Shown: positions 8,191 to 17,146 of the stretch, piece by piece
How the letters are laid out: each line of letters starts with the position of its first letter
How positions within the stretch are numbered: the stretch's first letter is position 1
Assembly (NCBI RefSeq): GCF_001421715.1
Contig: NZ_LMKP01000022.1
Location: 1-36,439, forward strand
DNA from: Sphingomonas sp. Leaf22
GTDB taxonomy: Bacteria > Pseudomonadota > Alphaproteobacteria > Sphingomonadales > Sphingomonadaceae
Direction of reading: 5' to 3'
Length of the DNA: 36,439 nt
Made by a program: the position numbers and the translations under genes
The notes under the pieces: generated by a model
What the model was told of the DNA's origin: nothing
Seen by the model: the letters and a program-made list of their open reading frames with translations, nothing else
Database searches by the model: none

Positions 8191-11100
8191 TCAATAATCC
8201 CGGCTGTACCGCACCGACGCATTCGATCCGCCGAACGATCCGGTTTGCGACAACACGCTCAGGGTGCGGGTCAGCGCGATCTGGATCTGCGTGGCGGTGA
8301 AGCCGCGGGCGTCGGTGATGATCTCGATATATATGTCGTCGGTCAAATATTTGCCCGCCGCGAGCGAGGTGCCACGGCCGGTCGCCTCGTCGCCGCCCAG
8401 CACGCGTAGCCGGTCGAACCCGGTCGCCGAACGTAGCTTGCCGAGCGGATTGAGCCCGCCCCCGCCCGATCCGCGCAACGAGTTGAGCGCAGCGGCCAGC
8501 TGGATCGCCTCGGTCGCCGACAGGTTCGTGACCGAGCTGCCGAACAACAGCCGCGACAACACTTCGTCCTGTGCGAGTGCCGGGGTCGAGTTGAACGCGA
8601 TCTGCGGTGCCTGCGCGGTGCCGGTGACGTTGATCGTTGCGGTGACTCCCTCCGCAGTGGTCGTCGCGGCAATGTCGATCACCGGGTTGGTATAGTTCTC
8701 GCCTTCGAAGCGGATGATACCACGCTCGACCTCGAACCGCTTGCCGGCAAAGGAATAGGTGCCGCGAACCAGCTGCAACTGGCCGTTGATCGTCGGCGCG
8801 GCGGAGGTGCCGCCGATGCGCAGATCGGCCTCCCATTCCGATTCCAGCCCCATGCCCGACACGTAGAGCCGGTTGTCGGCACGGACGCGCAGCGCGAGGC
8901 GGAACAGCCCGGCCGATGCCGCCTGCTGCTGCGGTCGCGTGGCGGCCGGGCGATTGGCATCGCTCTTGCGCCGGACACCCGTCAGCTCGGGGACTTCGGC
9001 CGCGCCCTGCCGGATGATCTGATAGCGCGCCTCCGGGATGACGAGGTCGCCCGAGATCAGCCCGCCATCGGCACCGTTCTGGATACGGATATCACCGGTC
9101 GCCGACGCACCCAGCGCATCGCTCCGCGCGAGTTGCGCGTCGCGCAGCTGGGCACGGATGTCGATCGGGAAGCCGCTATTCGCTGCCAGCCCGACCGATC
9201 CCTGCGCCGCGATCGTGCCGTCGCCGGCCTTCGCCCGCAACTGGGTCAGTTCGAAGCGATCGTTGGTGAAGCGGCCGTTGATGCCGAGATTGGTCAGCCG
9301 GGTGCCGAGCGTCTCGTTCTCATAGGTCAGGTTGTTGGCGCGGACCACGCCGTTCAACTGCGGTGCCTGTACCCGACCGCCGAAATCGGCGGCGATCCCG
9401 ATCGGCCCGCTCAACTGCTGGTCGGCGAGGCCGGCGAAGGAGAACAGCACACCCGCCGGCCCGTTATAGCGGATGCCGCCCGACAGCGGTGCCGCCAGCA
9501 TCCGCGTGACCCATGACCCGCTGCCCGGCGGCAGCGGCCGCAGGTTCGCGACCATCCGCCCGACCGTCGTCGTACCGCGCCGGATCAGCGCACGCCCGCT
9601 GCCGCCCTCGGGACGCAGGTCCCCGGCGAACACGATGTCGACCGGTTCGGAAACCGAAGCGAGGCTGGTCCGCTGGAAATTGCGGATGGTGAGGCGGGCA
9701 TCGGCGCGCGGGAAGCTCTGACCCGCCGCCTGCGCGAAATCGAGGCTGCCGGTCGCGGTGCCGCCGATGCCGGTTCCGGGCATGAAGGCGTTGATGATGC
9801 TCAGGTCGAGCCGGTCGAGCCGCGTCTGGATCGACATGCCGTTGCCATAGACGCCGGCGGCGCGGATCGATCCCTGTGCGAAATCGATCCGCGTCGGATA
9901 CAGGCGATAGCCGCCCGGTGCCGACACGATCCGCGCCGGATTGACCGTCCTGAACGGGATCGCATTGGCGACGCCCTGCAACGCGACCAGATAGTCGTTC
10001 GGACGCAGCCGGGCATTGGCGGCGACGCGGAACGGCACGCCCGACGATCCTTGCGCGAACAGCTGCGCCGTACCGTTGCCGCCACGATAGTTGATCTTCG
10101 CGCGGCTGCGTTCGAGCAGGAAGTCGCCCATCGACAGGTTCGCGACCTGCGCATCGGCGACGATCTCCGGCTGGTCGTACAGCACGGCCGTCGCAGTGAC
10201 GATCGCACGGCCGATGCGGATGCCCATGTTGCCGGGGATAGCGGCGTTCGACGCCTGCGCGTTCACGTCGGCGCGCTGGTAACGGCCCTGTGCCGACAGG
10301 CGGGCAACGCCGGCGATGCCCGATCCGGCGAAGTTGATGCGGCCGGCGAACGGCCCGGCATCGGTGGCTTCGACCCGACCATCGATGTTCACGCCGGCAA
10401 AGGTCGCGGAGCGAATGTCGGCGACGAGGCGCGGCGCGGTCGACACCAGCACATCGGCGCGGAACGGACCGTAATTGGTGCCACCGGTGGCCTGGATCGC
10501 ATACCGGTCGCCCTGTCCGCGCACCCGCGCTTCGAGGTTGACGAGGCCGACGCCGACGCCCGGCCGGGCCGCGCGCAACAGCACTTGCGGGGCGGCGACC
10601 GATCCGGTCACCCGCGCCGACAGCGGGCCATATTGCGTCGAAACGGCATCGGCTTTGACCAGCAGCGGTCCGGCCGGATCATAGCGGCCCGAACCGTTGG
10701 TGATGCGGAACTGCGGCGCGTTCATCCGCAGGTTGGAAAAGGTGATGATCCCGTCGGGCGCGACACCGACATCGACGCGCGTGGTCGAGACATTGCCGCC
10801 GAGGAAGTTGCGGACGCCTTCGTTGAACAGCCGTGTGGTCTGGGCAACGACGCGCCCCTTGATGCCGAAGCCGCCGCCCGGCGCGGTGTAGAGGCTGGCG
10901 TCGGTCGACAGGTTGAGGATGCCGATGCTGGCAACCTCGTAATCGTTGATCCGCCCCTTGATCGCGCCGGTATAGCGGCCGGTGGTCAGGTTGGCGGCGA
11001 CGATCGCGGTCGCGTCGATCCGGTCGGAACGGATGCGCAGATTGTCCGACAGCACCTGGTCGCCGGCGATGGCGAGGTCGCCGTTGATCGCGACGTTGGT

Positions 11101-12417
11101 GACCAGCCCGCCGACGGCTGCGTTCAGCCCGGTGATGCGACGTGCCTTTGCCGCGATCGGGATCAGGATCCTGTCGGCGTCGACCGTTGCGCGACCTTCG
11201 GCATAGAGTTGTTCGACCACGGTCTCGCCGAAGCCGAGTGCGGCTGCCTGTACCTTATAGTCGACGGTCGGGGTACCGAAGCCGCCATCGAGGACCACCG
11301 CCGCACGAACCGAGCGACCGTTGAGGTTCGGCAGGATCGCGCCGGGGGTCAGCAGCATCGCTTCGGTCCGGAAATTGCCGAACCGGCTGTTGCCGAGGTC
11401 GAGCAGACCGGCGGCATTGACCGCAAGTGCGCTGGAGCGGAGCTGGATACGCGTATCGGCCTTGCGATCGGCAAGCGCGGCGTCGATCGCGACGTCGAGG
11501 CGCGGCGCGGTCAGCCGTTCGACCGGCCCTTGCAGGATCAGGCCCGGACGGGTCGAACCGCGCACGGTGAAGCGACCATCGCGCCCGGTCACCGCAAGAT
11601 CGGCAAGCTGCTGCCCGCCGAGCGTGCCGGCCAGCCGGCCGCGCCAGTCGTTCCAGTCGCCATTGCCGGCGATCGTAGCGACGACCGGCGCCTTCAGCCC
11701 GGCCATCTCGGCGATCATGCCATTTGCCGGCCCGACGATGCGGGCGTCGATATCGAACCGGTTATCGTCGGGCACCGCGTCGAGTTTCAGCGCGACCCGG
11801 TCGCCGCCGGCGTCGCCCGGCGCGGCGATGGTCGCGGCGTTGGCGGTCACCTGCGCGCGGCGATCGGCGATATGTACGGCACCGTCGAGACGGGCGATGT
11901 GACGCTGGCCGGTCACGGCCGGGCCGACCTCGATCCGGTCGACGCGCAGACGGTTCACGTCGATATCATAATCGGGCAGCAACGGCGCGTTCGGGTCGCC
12001 CGGCGGCGTATCCTTCAGCACCGGATTACGGGCATAGCGGACCAGCGGGCTGGTCAGGCTGCGGATATCGACATGGCTGTTGGTGAAGGCGAACGGCCGC
12101 CAGTCGAGTGCGATCGCGGGCGAGTCCGCGAAGACGCCGCGCGTATCGCTCAGCCGCAGGTCGCGGATGGTCATCGCGCCGTACAGCGATCCGTCGATCC
12201 GCCCGACATTGACCTTCAGCCCCGACGCCGTGGTGTAGCCGTCGAGCTGCCGGACGAGAAAACCGCGGCCCGGTCCGGTGTTCAGCGCGAACACCAGCAC
12301 CACGACCAGCAGCAACAGGCCGACAATCGCGATGCCGATCCATTTCAGGATGCGGACCCAGAGCGGACGGTCGCGGACGGTCACAGCGTCGGCGGCGGGC
12401 AGTTCGGCGTCGGTCAT
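8191..12417 (-). CDS. tamB: TamB, inner-membrane-anchored translocation/assembly protein
   Basis: TamB-type proteins are long, beta-rich periplasm-spanning proteins that work with the Omp85 protein TamA in outer-membrane protein insertion and, by family analogy (AsmA-like/VPS13-like), lipid transport. The 1408-residue product has one N-terminal transmembrane helix (about 23-46, IGIAIVGLLLLVVVLVFALN), a long region of repeated beta-strand units, and the C-terminal TamB (DUF490) domain ending with QTGSFGGSNASVRYSRDY. Motifs such as FEVERGIIRFEG and TNPVIDIAATTTAEGVTATINVTGTA are characteristic. Its ATG overlaps the tamA stop by one base (TGATG), so the two are translationally coupled. A strong hairpin follows the stop. 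Confidence 0.95.
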   Translation of the reverse strand: MTDAELPAADAVTVRDRPLWVRILKWIGIAIVGLLLLVVVLVFALNTGPGRGFLVRQLDGYTTASGLKVNVGRIDGSLYGAMTIRDLRLSDTRGVFADSPAIALDWRPFAFTNSHVDIRSLTSPLVRYARNPVLKDTPPGDPNAPLLPDYDIDVNRLRVDRIEVGPAVTGQRHIARLDGAVHIADRRAQVTANAATIAAPGDAGGDRVALKLDAVPDDNRFDIDARIVGPANGMIAEMAGLKAPVVATIAGNGDWNDWRGRLAGTLGGQQLADLAVTGRDGRFTVRGSTRPGLILQGPVERLTAPRLDVAIDAALADRKADTRIQLRSSALAVNAAGLLDLGNSRFGNFRTEAMLLTPGAILPNLNGRSVRAAVVLDGGFGTPTVDYKVQAAALGFGETVVEQLYAEGRATVDADRILIPIAAKARRITGLNAAVGGLVTNVAINGDLAIAGDQVLSDNLRIRSDRIDATAIVAANLTTGRYTGAIKGRINDYEVASIGILNLSTDASLYTAPGGGFGIKGRVVAQTTRLFNEGVRNFLGGNVSTTRVDVGVAPDGIITFSNLRMNAPQFRITNGSGRYDPAGPLLVKADAVSTQYGPLSARVTGSVAAPQVLLRAARPGVGVGLVNLEARVRGQGDRYAIQATGGTNYGPFRADVLVSTAPRLVADIRSATFAGVNIDGRVEATDAGPFAGRINFAGSGIAGVARLSAQGRYQRADVNAQASNAAIPGNMGIRIGRAIVTATAVLYDQPEIVADAQVANLSMGDFLLERSRAKINYRGGNGTAQLFAQGSSGVPFRVAANARLRPNDYLVALQGVANAIPFRTVNPARIVSAPGGYRLYPTRIDFAQGSIRAAGVYGNGMSIQTRLDRLDLSIINAFMPGTGIGGTATGSLDFAQAAGQSFPRADARLTIRNFQRTSLASVSEPVDIVFAGDLRPEGGSGRALIRRGTTTVGRMVANLRPLPPGSGSWVTRMLAAPLSGGIRYNGPAGVLFSFAGLADQQLSGPIGIAADFGGRVQAPQLNGVVRANNLTYENETLGTRLTNLGINGRFTNDRFELTQLRAKAGDGTIAAQGSVGLAANSGFPIDIRAQLRDAQLARSDALGASATGDIRIQNGADGGLISGDLVIPEARYQIIRQGAAEVPELTGVRRKSDANRPAATRPQQQAASAGLFRLALRVRADNRLYVSGMGLESEWEADLRIGGTSAAPTINGQLQLVRGTYSFAGKRFEVERGIIRFEGENYTNPVIDIAATTTAEGVTATINVTGTAQAPQIAFNSTPALAQDEVLSRLLFGSSVTNLSATEAIQLAAALNSLRGSGGGGLNPLGKLRSATGFDRLRVLGGDEATGRGTSLAAGKYLTDDIYIEIITDARGFTATQIQIALTRTLSVLSQTGSFGGSNASVRYSRDY

Positions 12418-14600
12418 CAGAAAGCCTGCCCGATCGAGATGTAGAGGGCGATCTTCGATTCACCCGGTCGCCGGGCGATCGGCGTGGCGACATCGACGCG
12501 GAGCGGCCCGAAATTGGTGTAGAACCGGCCGCCGATACCGGCACCGAAGCGAAGGTCCGAACCCTTGGGCAGGCTCGATTCATAGACCTGACCGGCGTCG
12601 AGGAACGGCACGATCCCGAAATTGCCGAAGCGATAGCGCGCCTCGATCGCGAATTCGTTCAGGCTACGGCCGCCGATCGGACGGTTCAGATTGTTGCCGT
12701 CCTCATCGACCTCGGGCGTGCGGGGCCCCAGTTCCTGAAAGCCGAAGCCGCGCACCGATCCGCCGCCACCGGCGTAATAACGCCGCGACGGAGCGAGGTC
12801 GTCGCGGGCGATGCCCTGGATCGACCCGGCGCGGGCGCGGCCGGCGATGACGATACTCTCGCCGATCGGATAATAGCCGGTGCCCTCCACCATGAACCGG
12901 CCGTAAGGGCGAGCAGCACCCTGCACCGATGCTTCCGGGCTGACGTTCAGTTTCAGGCGGAAGCCCTTCGTGGGATTGAGCAGATTGTCCGACGTGTCGA
13001 ACCCGGCGAACAGTGGAAGCGCCGCGATACCATAGGTCTTGCGGCGACGGCCGCCGACGTCGAAGTCGTAGGTATCTTCGTTGGTACCGATCAGTTCGGC
13101 ACCATAGGCATAGGTGAACCGCTTCTGCCAGATCGGCGTCGAGTCATAGGACCAGCGGATACCGAGCGTACCGGTGAACGCCTCGAACGCGTCGTAATTG
13201 TTGCGGCTGACATTGGCGAGGATCTGGAAGGTCCGGTCGCGGCGACCGGCGTTGGACCGGCGGAAGGTGACGCCCGCCCCCTGTTCCTGCGTACCCGCCA
13301 CGCCGCGCACGATGAGCGCCCCTTCGGGCGGGAACAGGTTGCGGTGGGTCCATGATCCTTCGAGGCGAATGCCCTGTCCGGTGCCGTAACCGCCCTCCCC
13401 GGCCAGCGTCCGTGCCGGGCCGGCATCCTGCCGCACCAGCAGGTTCACCAGTTCGGTGCCATCCGGCGCAAGCTGCCCCGTCCGCTGCGGTTCGACCGAT
13501 ACGCTGGAGAACAGGCCGGTCGACACCAATGCCGCGCGCAGGTCGTCGACCTTGCGGTCGTCGTAGAGTTCGCCCTGTTTGAACCGGGCGAGGACGCCGA
13601 CATGATCGGCATCGAACGCGAGCTTGCCGGTGGTGGAATAGGTGCCGAACGACGAGCGCGGCCCGGTCGTCACCGGCAGGGTGTACGCGCCGGTATAGGC
13701 GGTGTCGTCGAGCAGGATATCGCGCTGCCCGACCTCCACGAACGGGTAACCTTGTTGCGGAAGTTTCAGGCTGACATTCGCTTCGGCCGCCTGAATGCGT
13801 TCGGCATCGACCGGATCGCCGACCTTCAGCGGCAATTCGCGCTGGACGAGGTTCGGCGGCACGGTCGGCTGGGTATCGATGCGGATCGACCCGAGCGTGA
13901 ACTGTTTGCCCGGAATGGCCGTGACGATGGCACGGATACGTTCGCCCGGCGGGTTTTCGATCGCCGAGGTCGCGGTGCCGTCATAATAGCCTTTCGCCCG
14001 CATGATCCGGATCGCGAGTTGCTCGTCCTCGCGGGCGCGGGCCTGCACCATCGTGGCGTTGGCGGCCTTGCCCTTGCCTTCCTGCAACGACGACAGCGCC
14101 TTGAACTGCGCAGCGCCGTCGATCTCGTCGAGGCCGCGAACGACGGTATCGTACCGGATTTCGACGGCGCGCTTGTCATCGGTGCCGGCGACCTCGACCG
14201 GGGTCACGTCGAACGACGACAGCGGCGGCAGCGGCTGGGCCAGTTCGGGGGCCTCTGGCAGGACGGCGTCGGGCAGCGTTTCGGCCGGAACTGCCGCTTC
14301 GGTCGCGGGTGCGGTTGGCGGTGCGGGTCGGGCCGGTGCGGTGGTTTGCGGCGTGGGTGAGGCCGGAGCGTCGAACCCGGACATGGGTTCGAGTGGCGCG
14401 TTGATGTCCCCCGACAGGCTTGGCAGTGCCGCGTCGAATTCGGGGTCCGGAACGATCGCCCCCTCGGCAGGCGGGTTCTGTGGTGACGATGGTACAGCGA
14501 CCGTCGACGGCGAGGTCGGCGTCGTCTGGGCCAATGCACCCGGAGCCGTCATCGTCCCCGCCAGCAAGATACAGATCGTCCGCGCGCGAAAATCCCCCAA
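12417..14600 (-). CDS. tamA: TamA, Omp85-family outer-membrane protein
   Basis: The outer-membrane partner of TamB. From TTG 14600 the product is 727 residues. It has a signal peptide (about 1-25, ...ICILLAGTMTAPGALAQ), a Pro/Ala/Thr-rich stretch (26-130), POTRA domains (about 145-375, with FTLGSIRIDTQP and YDDRKVDDLRAALVSTGLFSSVSVEP) and an Omp85 barrel (about 395-727) with YYAGGGGSVRGFGFQELGP, ending in the terminal Phe expected of barrel proteins (ISIGQAF). The frame stays open to 15863 but upstream codons are antisense to yihY. TTG 14600 is chosen for its GGGGA seven bases before and because it keeps a full signal peptide. ATG 14552 would cut that off. Confidence 0.93.
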   Translation of the reverse strand: MGDFRARTICILLAGTMTAPGALAQTTPTSPSTVAVPSSPQNPPAEGAIVPDPEFDAALPSLSGDINAPLEPMSGFDAPASPTPQTTAPARPAPPTAPATEAAVPAETLPDAVLPEAPELAQPLPPLSSFDVTPVEVAGTDDKRAVEIRYDTVVRGLDEIDGAAQFKALSSLQEGKGKAANATMVQARAREDEQLAIRIMRAKGYYDGTATSAIENPPGERIRAIVTAIPGKQFTLGSIRIDTQPTVPPNLVQRELPLKVGDPVDAERIQAAEANVSLKLPQQGYPFVEVGQRDILLDDTAYTGAYTLPVTTGPRSSFGTYSTTGKLAFDADHVGVLARFKQGELYDDRKVDDLRAALVSTGLFSSVSVEPQRTGQLAPDGTELVNLLVRQDAGPARTLAGEGGYGTGQGIRLEGSWTHRNLFPPEGALIVRGVAGTQEQGAGVTFRRSNAGRRDRTFQILANVSRNNYDAFEAFTGTLGIRWSYDSTPIWQKRFTYAYGAELIGTNEDTYDFDVGGRRRKTYGIAALPLFAGFDTSDNLLNPTKGFRLKLNVSPEASVQGAARPYGRFMVEGTGYYPIGESIVIAGRARAGSIQGIARDDLAPSRRYYAGGGGSVRGFGFQELGPRTPEVDEDGNNLNRPIGGRSLNEFAIEARYRFGNFGIVPFLDAGQVYESSLPKGSDLRFGAGIGGRFYTNFGPLRVDVATPIARRPGESKIALYISIGQAF

Positions 14601-14666
14601 CGTTACGTCCCCGTCCCCTTGCCCCGGACGTTGCAGTGCACAACCCCCGGCATATCGAGAAACGCC

Positions 14667-14684
14667 GAACCAATGATTTGGTTC
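14667..14684. promoter_or_regulatory. Perfect inverted repeat in the tamA/yihY divergent promoter region
   Basis: GAACCAA-TGAT-TTGGTTC is a perfect 7-4-7 inverted repeat located 66 bases from each gene start, next to the only AT-rich segment nearby (ATATGGTAAAAATTTT, 14685-14700). Size and position suit an operator acting on one or both divergent genes. The binding protein is unknown. Confidence 0.45.
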
Positions 14685-14750
14685 ATATGGTAAAAATTTT
14701 GCATCCCAACAAAGCGGGACGCGTTGGTAACCGGAGGCAAGGGGAACAGC

Positions 14751-15755
14751 GTGACCGACACCGCGACGCAGATCGATCCGACGAAGATTCCGGGGAGCCA
14801 GTCGGCCCACCCCTGGGCGCATCCATGGCCGGCATGGCGCGCGATCCTGATCCGCGTCTACACGATGGTCGGCTATCACAATCTGACGCTGATGGCGGCG
14901 GGCGTCGCCTTCTACGCCTTTCTGTCGTTCGTACCTCTGCTCGGCGCGATCGTGATGACCTACGGCCTGGTCGCCGATCCATCGACCGTGTCGCGGCACA
15001 TGGAGACGATCTTCGAACTGGTGCCGGCCGACGCCGCGCGCCTGATTTCCGATCAGTTGATCGCGGTGGTGACGACGGCGTCGTCGCAGGCCGGGTTCGG
15101 TCTCGCCATCGCCCTGCTGCTCTCCATCTATGGCGCAATGCGCGCGGCAAGCGCGATCATCCAGGCGCTGAACGTGATTTATGAGGAGGAGGACGAACGC
15201 AACATCATCACGACGACGCTGCTGTCGGCGATGATTACCGTCGCGGCGATCTTTGCGGCAGTGGTCGGCATCGTTTCGGCCGGCGTGCTGACATGGATCC
15301 GCACCCAGACCGAGTTTCTGGGGACGGCCGGCGCGGTCGTGATCCAGGGTGCGACCTGGATCGTGGCGGGCAGCATCGCCAGCGCGGCCATCGCCTTCGC
15401 CTATCGCTATGGCCCCGATCGGGCGCGCGCGCGCTGGCGCTGGCTGTCGGTCGGGTCGGTCGCGGCGACCGTGTTGTGGCTGCTGGCGACGGTGCTGTTC
15501 GGTCTCTACGCGGCGAACTTCGCCAATTACAACGCGACCTATGGCGCGCTGGGCGCGGTCGTCGTTCTGCTCATGTGGCTGTTCGTATCGAGCTTCGCGA
15601 TCCTGATCGGTGCGGAGATCAATGCCGAGGCCGAACGGCAGACCGCGATCGATTCCACCGTCGGCCATCCCCGGCCGATGGGCCGGCGCGGCGCACGGCT
15701 GGCCGATACGCTGCCGACCGCGCACCAGGCCAAGCCACGGCGCGACCGTTACTAA
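14751..15755 (+). CDS. YihY/virulence factor BrkB family inner-membrane protein
   Basis: This is a polytopic membrane protein of the YihY (UPF0761, formerly called RNase BN) family; no biochemical function is firmly established. The 334-residue product has about six hydrophobic segments, among them LTLMAAGVAFYAFLSFVPLL (about 45-64, the family hallmark FYAFLSFVPLL), FGLAIALLLSIYGAMRA, a pair around AAIFAAVVGIVSAGVLTW, and ALGAVVVLLMWLFVSSFAILIGAEINAE near the C-terminus. GTG 14751 is chosen because AAGGGG lies six bases upstream; TTG 14724 in the same frame is less likely. It diverges from tamA across a region with an inverted repeat. The C-terminal basic tail is cytoplasmic by inference. Confidence 0.88.
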   Translation: MTDTATQIDPTKIPGSQSAHPWAHPWPAWRAILIRVYTMVGYHNLTLMAAGVAFYAFLSFVPLLGAIVMTYGLVADPSTVSRHMETIFELVPADAARLISDQLIAVVTTASSQAGFGLAIALLLSIYGAMRAASAIIQALNVIYEEEDERNIITTTLLSAMITVAAIFAAVVGIVSAGVLTWIRTQTEFLGTAGAVVIQGATWIVAGSIASAAIAFAYRYGPDRARARWRWLSVGSVAATVLWLLATVLFGLYAANFANYNATYGALGAVVVLLMWLFVSSFAILIGAEINAEAERQTAIDSTVGHPRPMGRRGARLADTLPTAHQAKPRRDRY

Positions 15756-15898
15756 GGGTCCGATTGGAAGCTGGCGAAAAAGCAAGTTTCGAAGCGGTGC
15801 TGGCCCACTCCACACCCATTCCGGATACGCCGTGGATGGCCGGGTGGGGGAGCGGGCCGGCACTGTAGAACGTGCAAAGGCGCGTTTTCAAACGGCCT

Positions 15899-16357
15899 CT
15901 AACAGACGGCGCGCTGTTCCATTGCATCGGCGGCGGCCTGAACCCGCCCCAGCATGTCGCGCAGCACTTCGATTTCCTCGGCGCTGAACGCTGCGAACAG
16001 TTCCTGTTCGATCAACAGCGCCTTGGGCGCGACCTGTTCGTACAGCGCGCGGCCCGATGGCGTCAGTTGCAGCAAATGCGATCGTTGATCGCCGGCGTTG
16101 GCGCGGCGTTCGACCAGTCCGCGATCGACCAGTGCGATCGCGCCGCGGCTGACCGTCACCTTGTCCATGCGGGTCGCGACGCACAGCGATTGCTGAGTGA
16201 TGCCGTCGCTTTCGGCGATGACCGTCACCAGCCGCCATTCGGGAATGCGCAGCCCGAACAGCGATCGATAGGTCGATGCGATCGCGTCGGACACGCGGTT
16301 GGACGCGATGGACAGCCGGTACGGCAGGAAATCGTCGAGAAGCAGTCGTTTATTCAC
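15899..16357 (-). CDS. MarR-family transcriptional regulator
   Basis: The 152-residue winged-helix regulator has the core RIPEWRLVTVIAESDGITQQSLCVATRMDKVTVSRGAIALVDRGLVERRANAGDQRSHLLQLTPSGRALYE spread over residues about 37-107, which is typical of MarR: a recognition helix around TRMDKVTVSRG and a wing around RRANAGDQRSH. GTG 16357 is the only start that gives a normal MarR length; the frame runs on upstream but without family character. It diverges from the GntA-like gene (start 16460) over 102 bases, the standard arrangement for a regulator controlling its neighbour. A loose TGTTG...CAACA pair lies in that gap but no clear operator was found. The ligand is unknown. Confidence 0.88.
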   Translation of the reverse strand: MNKRLLLDDFLPYRLSIASNRVSDAIASTYRSLFGLRIPEWRLVTVIAESDGITQQSLCVATRMDKVTVSRGAIALVDRGLVERRANAGDQRSHLLQLTPSGRALYEQVAPKALLIEQELFAAFSAEEIEVLRDMLGRVQAAADAMEQRAVC

Positions 16358-16459
16358 AGACCGATTGTTGCCGCCCCGTCGTCGCCCGTCAACAGGCGCG
16401 GAACCGGTGTCATCGGCGAAACGTACTGTCCATCCAATAACCGGGTCGGGACTTCCGCA

Positions 16460-17146
16460 ATGTTCAACTGGAAACACGAGGCGCAGGATCGCCTTCAGGC
16501 GATGTTGTTCGACCATGTCGACGACCGCGCCTTTCCCTGTGTCGGGGCCAAATCGGCGATGGCGAAGGGAACGCTGGACGTTCTCGCGTGCTCGCGCATC
16601 GACAGCGCGTGGGACGATGTCCGCATCCATGACGCGCTGATGCAACTCGCCGCCAGCTATCGCCGCGACCGGACGATGTATCGCAGCTTCGCCGTCATCT
16701 TCGACGGCCCGGACGATCTGACCGAGACCGAGTTCGAACATGCGCTGTGGAAGCGGGTCCAGTCGCTGTCCGACAAGGATGTGTGGCGCGGGCAGGATTA
16801 TGACACCCGCGTCAGCGCCGACCCCGACAACCCGCATTTCTCGCTGAGTTTCGGCGGTGAGGCGTTTTTCATCGTCGGCCTCCATCCCCGATCGAGCCGG
16901 CCGGCGCGGCGGTTCGACCGGCCGACGCTCGTGTTTAACCTGCACGACCAGTTCGAACGCCTGCGCGCCGAGGGCAAGTACGAGACGATGCGCGAAAAGA
17001 TTCTCGTGCGCGACGAGGCCCTGGCCGGCAGCCGCAACCCGATGCTGGCGCGCCACGGCGCAGCGAGCGAGGCGCGGCAATATAGCGGGCGGCAGGTCGA
17101 CGATCGCTGGTCCTGCCCTTTCCACTATTCAGGAGAAGGCGATTGA
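16460..17146 (+). CDS. YqcI/YcgG family protein, GntA-like putative heme-dependent N-hydroxylase
   Basis: The 228-residue product matches the YqcI/YcgG (PF08892) family by its conserved pieces: AFPCVGAKSAM (24-34), a mid-protein FEHALWKRVQSLSDKD, FFIVGLHPRSSRPARRF (136-152), LVFNLHDQFERLR (157-169) and the C-terminal NPMLARHGAASEARQYSGRQV, then WSCPFH. Characterised relatives (GntA of guanitoxin synthesis, the arginine hydroxylase DcsA) use heme to hydroxylate guanidino nitrogens; His142 is a candidate ligand by position only. ATG 16460 is the first sensible start. Its stop overlaps the start of the DUF1989 gene by four bases (TTGA), so the two are translationally coupled. The substrate here is not known; the other guanitoxin genes are absent. 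Confidence 0.8.
   Translation: MFNWKHEAQDRLQAMLFDHVDDRAFPCVGAKSAMAKGTLDVLACSRIDSAWDDVRIHDALMQLAASYRRDRTMYRSFAVIFDGPDDLTETEFEHALWKRVQSLSDKDVWRGQDYDTRVSADPDNPHFSLSFGGEAFFIVGLHPRSSRPARRFDRPTLVFNLHDQFERLRAEGKYETMREKILVRDEALAGSRNPMLARHGAASEARQYSGRQVDDRWSCPFHYSGEGD

Noticed and set aside
10051..12444. Open frame of 797 codons antisense to tamB
   Set aside because: It is a shadow of GC3-rich coding DNA: the composition is Arg/Asp/Gly-rich without domains, and the opposite strand encodes a clear TamB.
14601..15863. Upstream extension of the tamA frame (421 codons)
   Set aside because: It lies antisense to yihY, is rich in Arg/His/Gln and precedes a proper signal peptide, so the gene starts at 14600 or 14552.
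16460..17146. Guanitoxin biosynthesis cluster
   Set aside because: Only a GntA-like gene is present; the other biosynthetic genes are not in the window and the family has wider functions.
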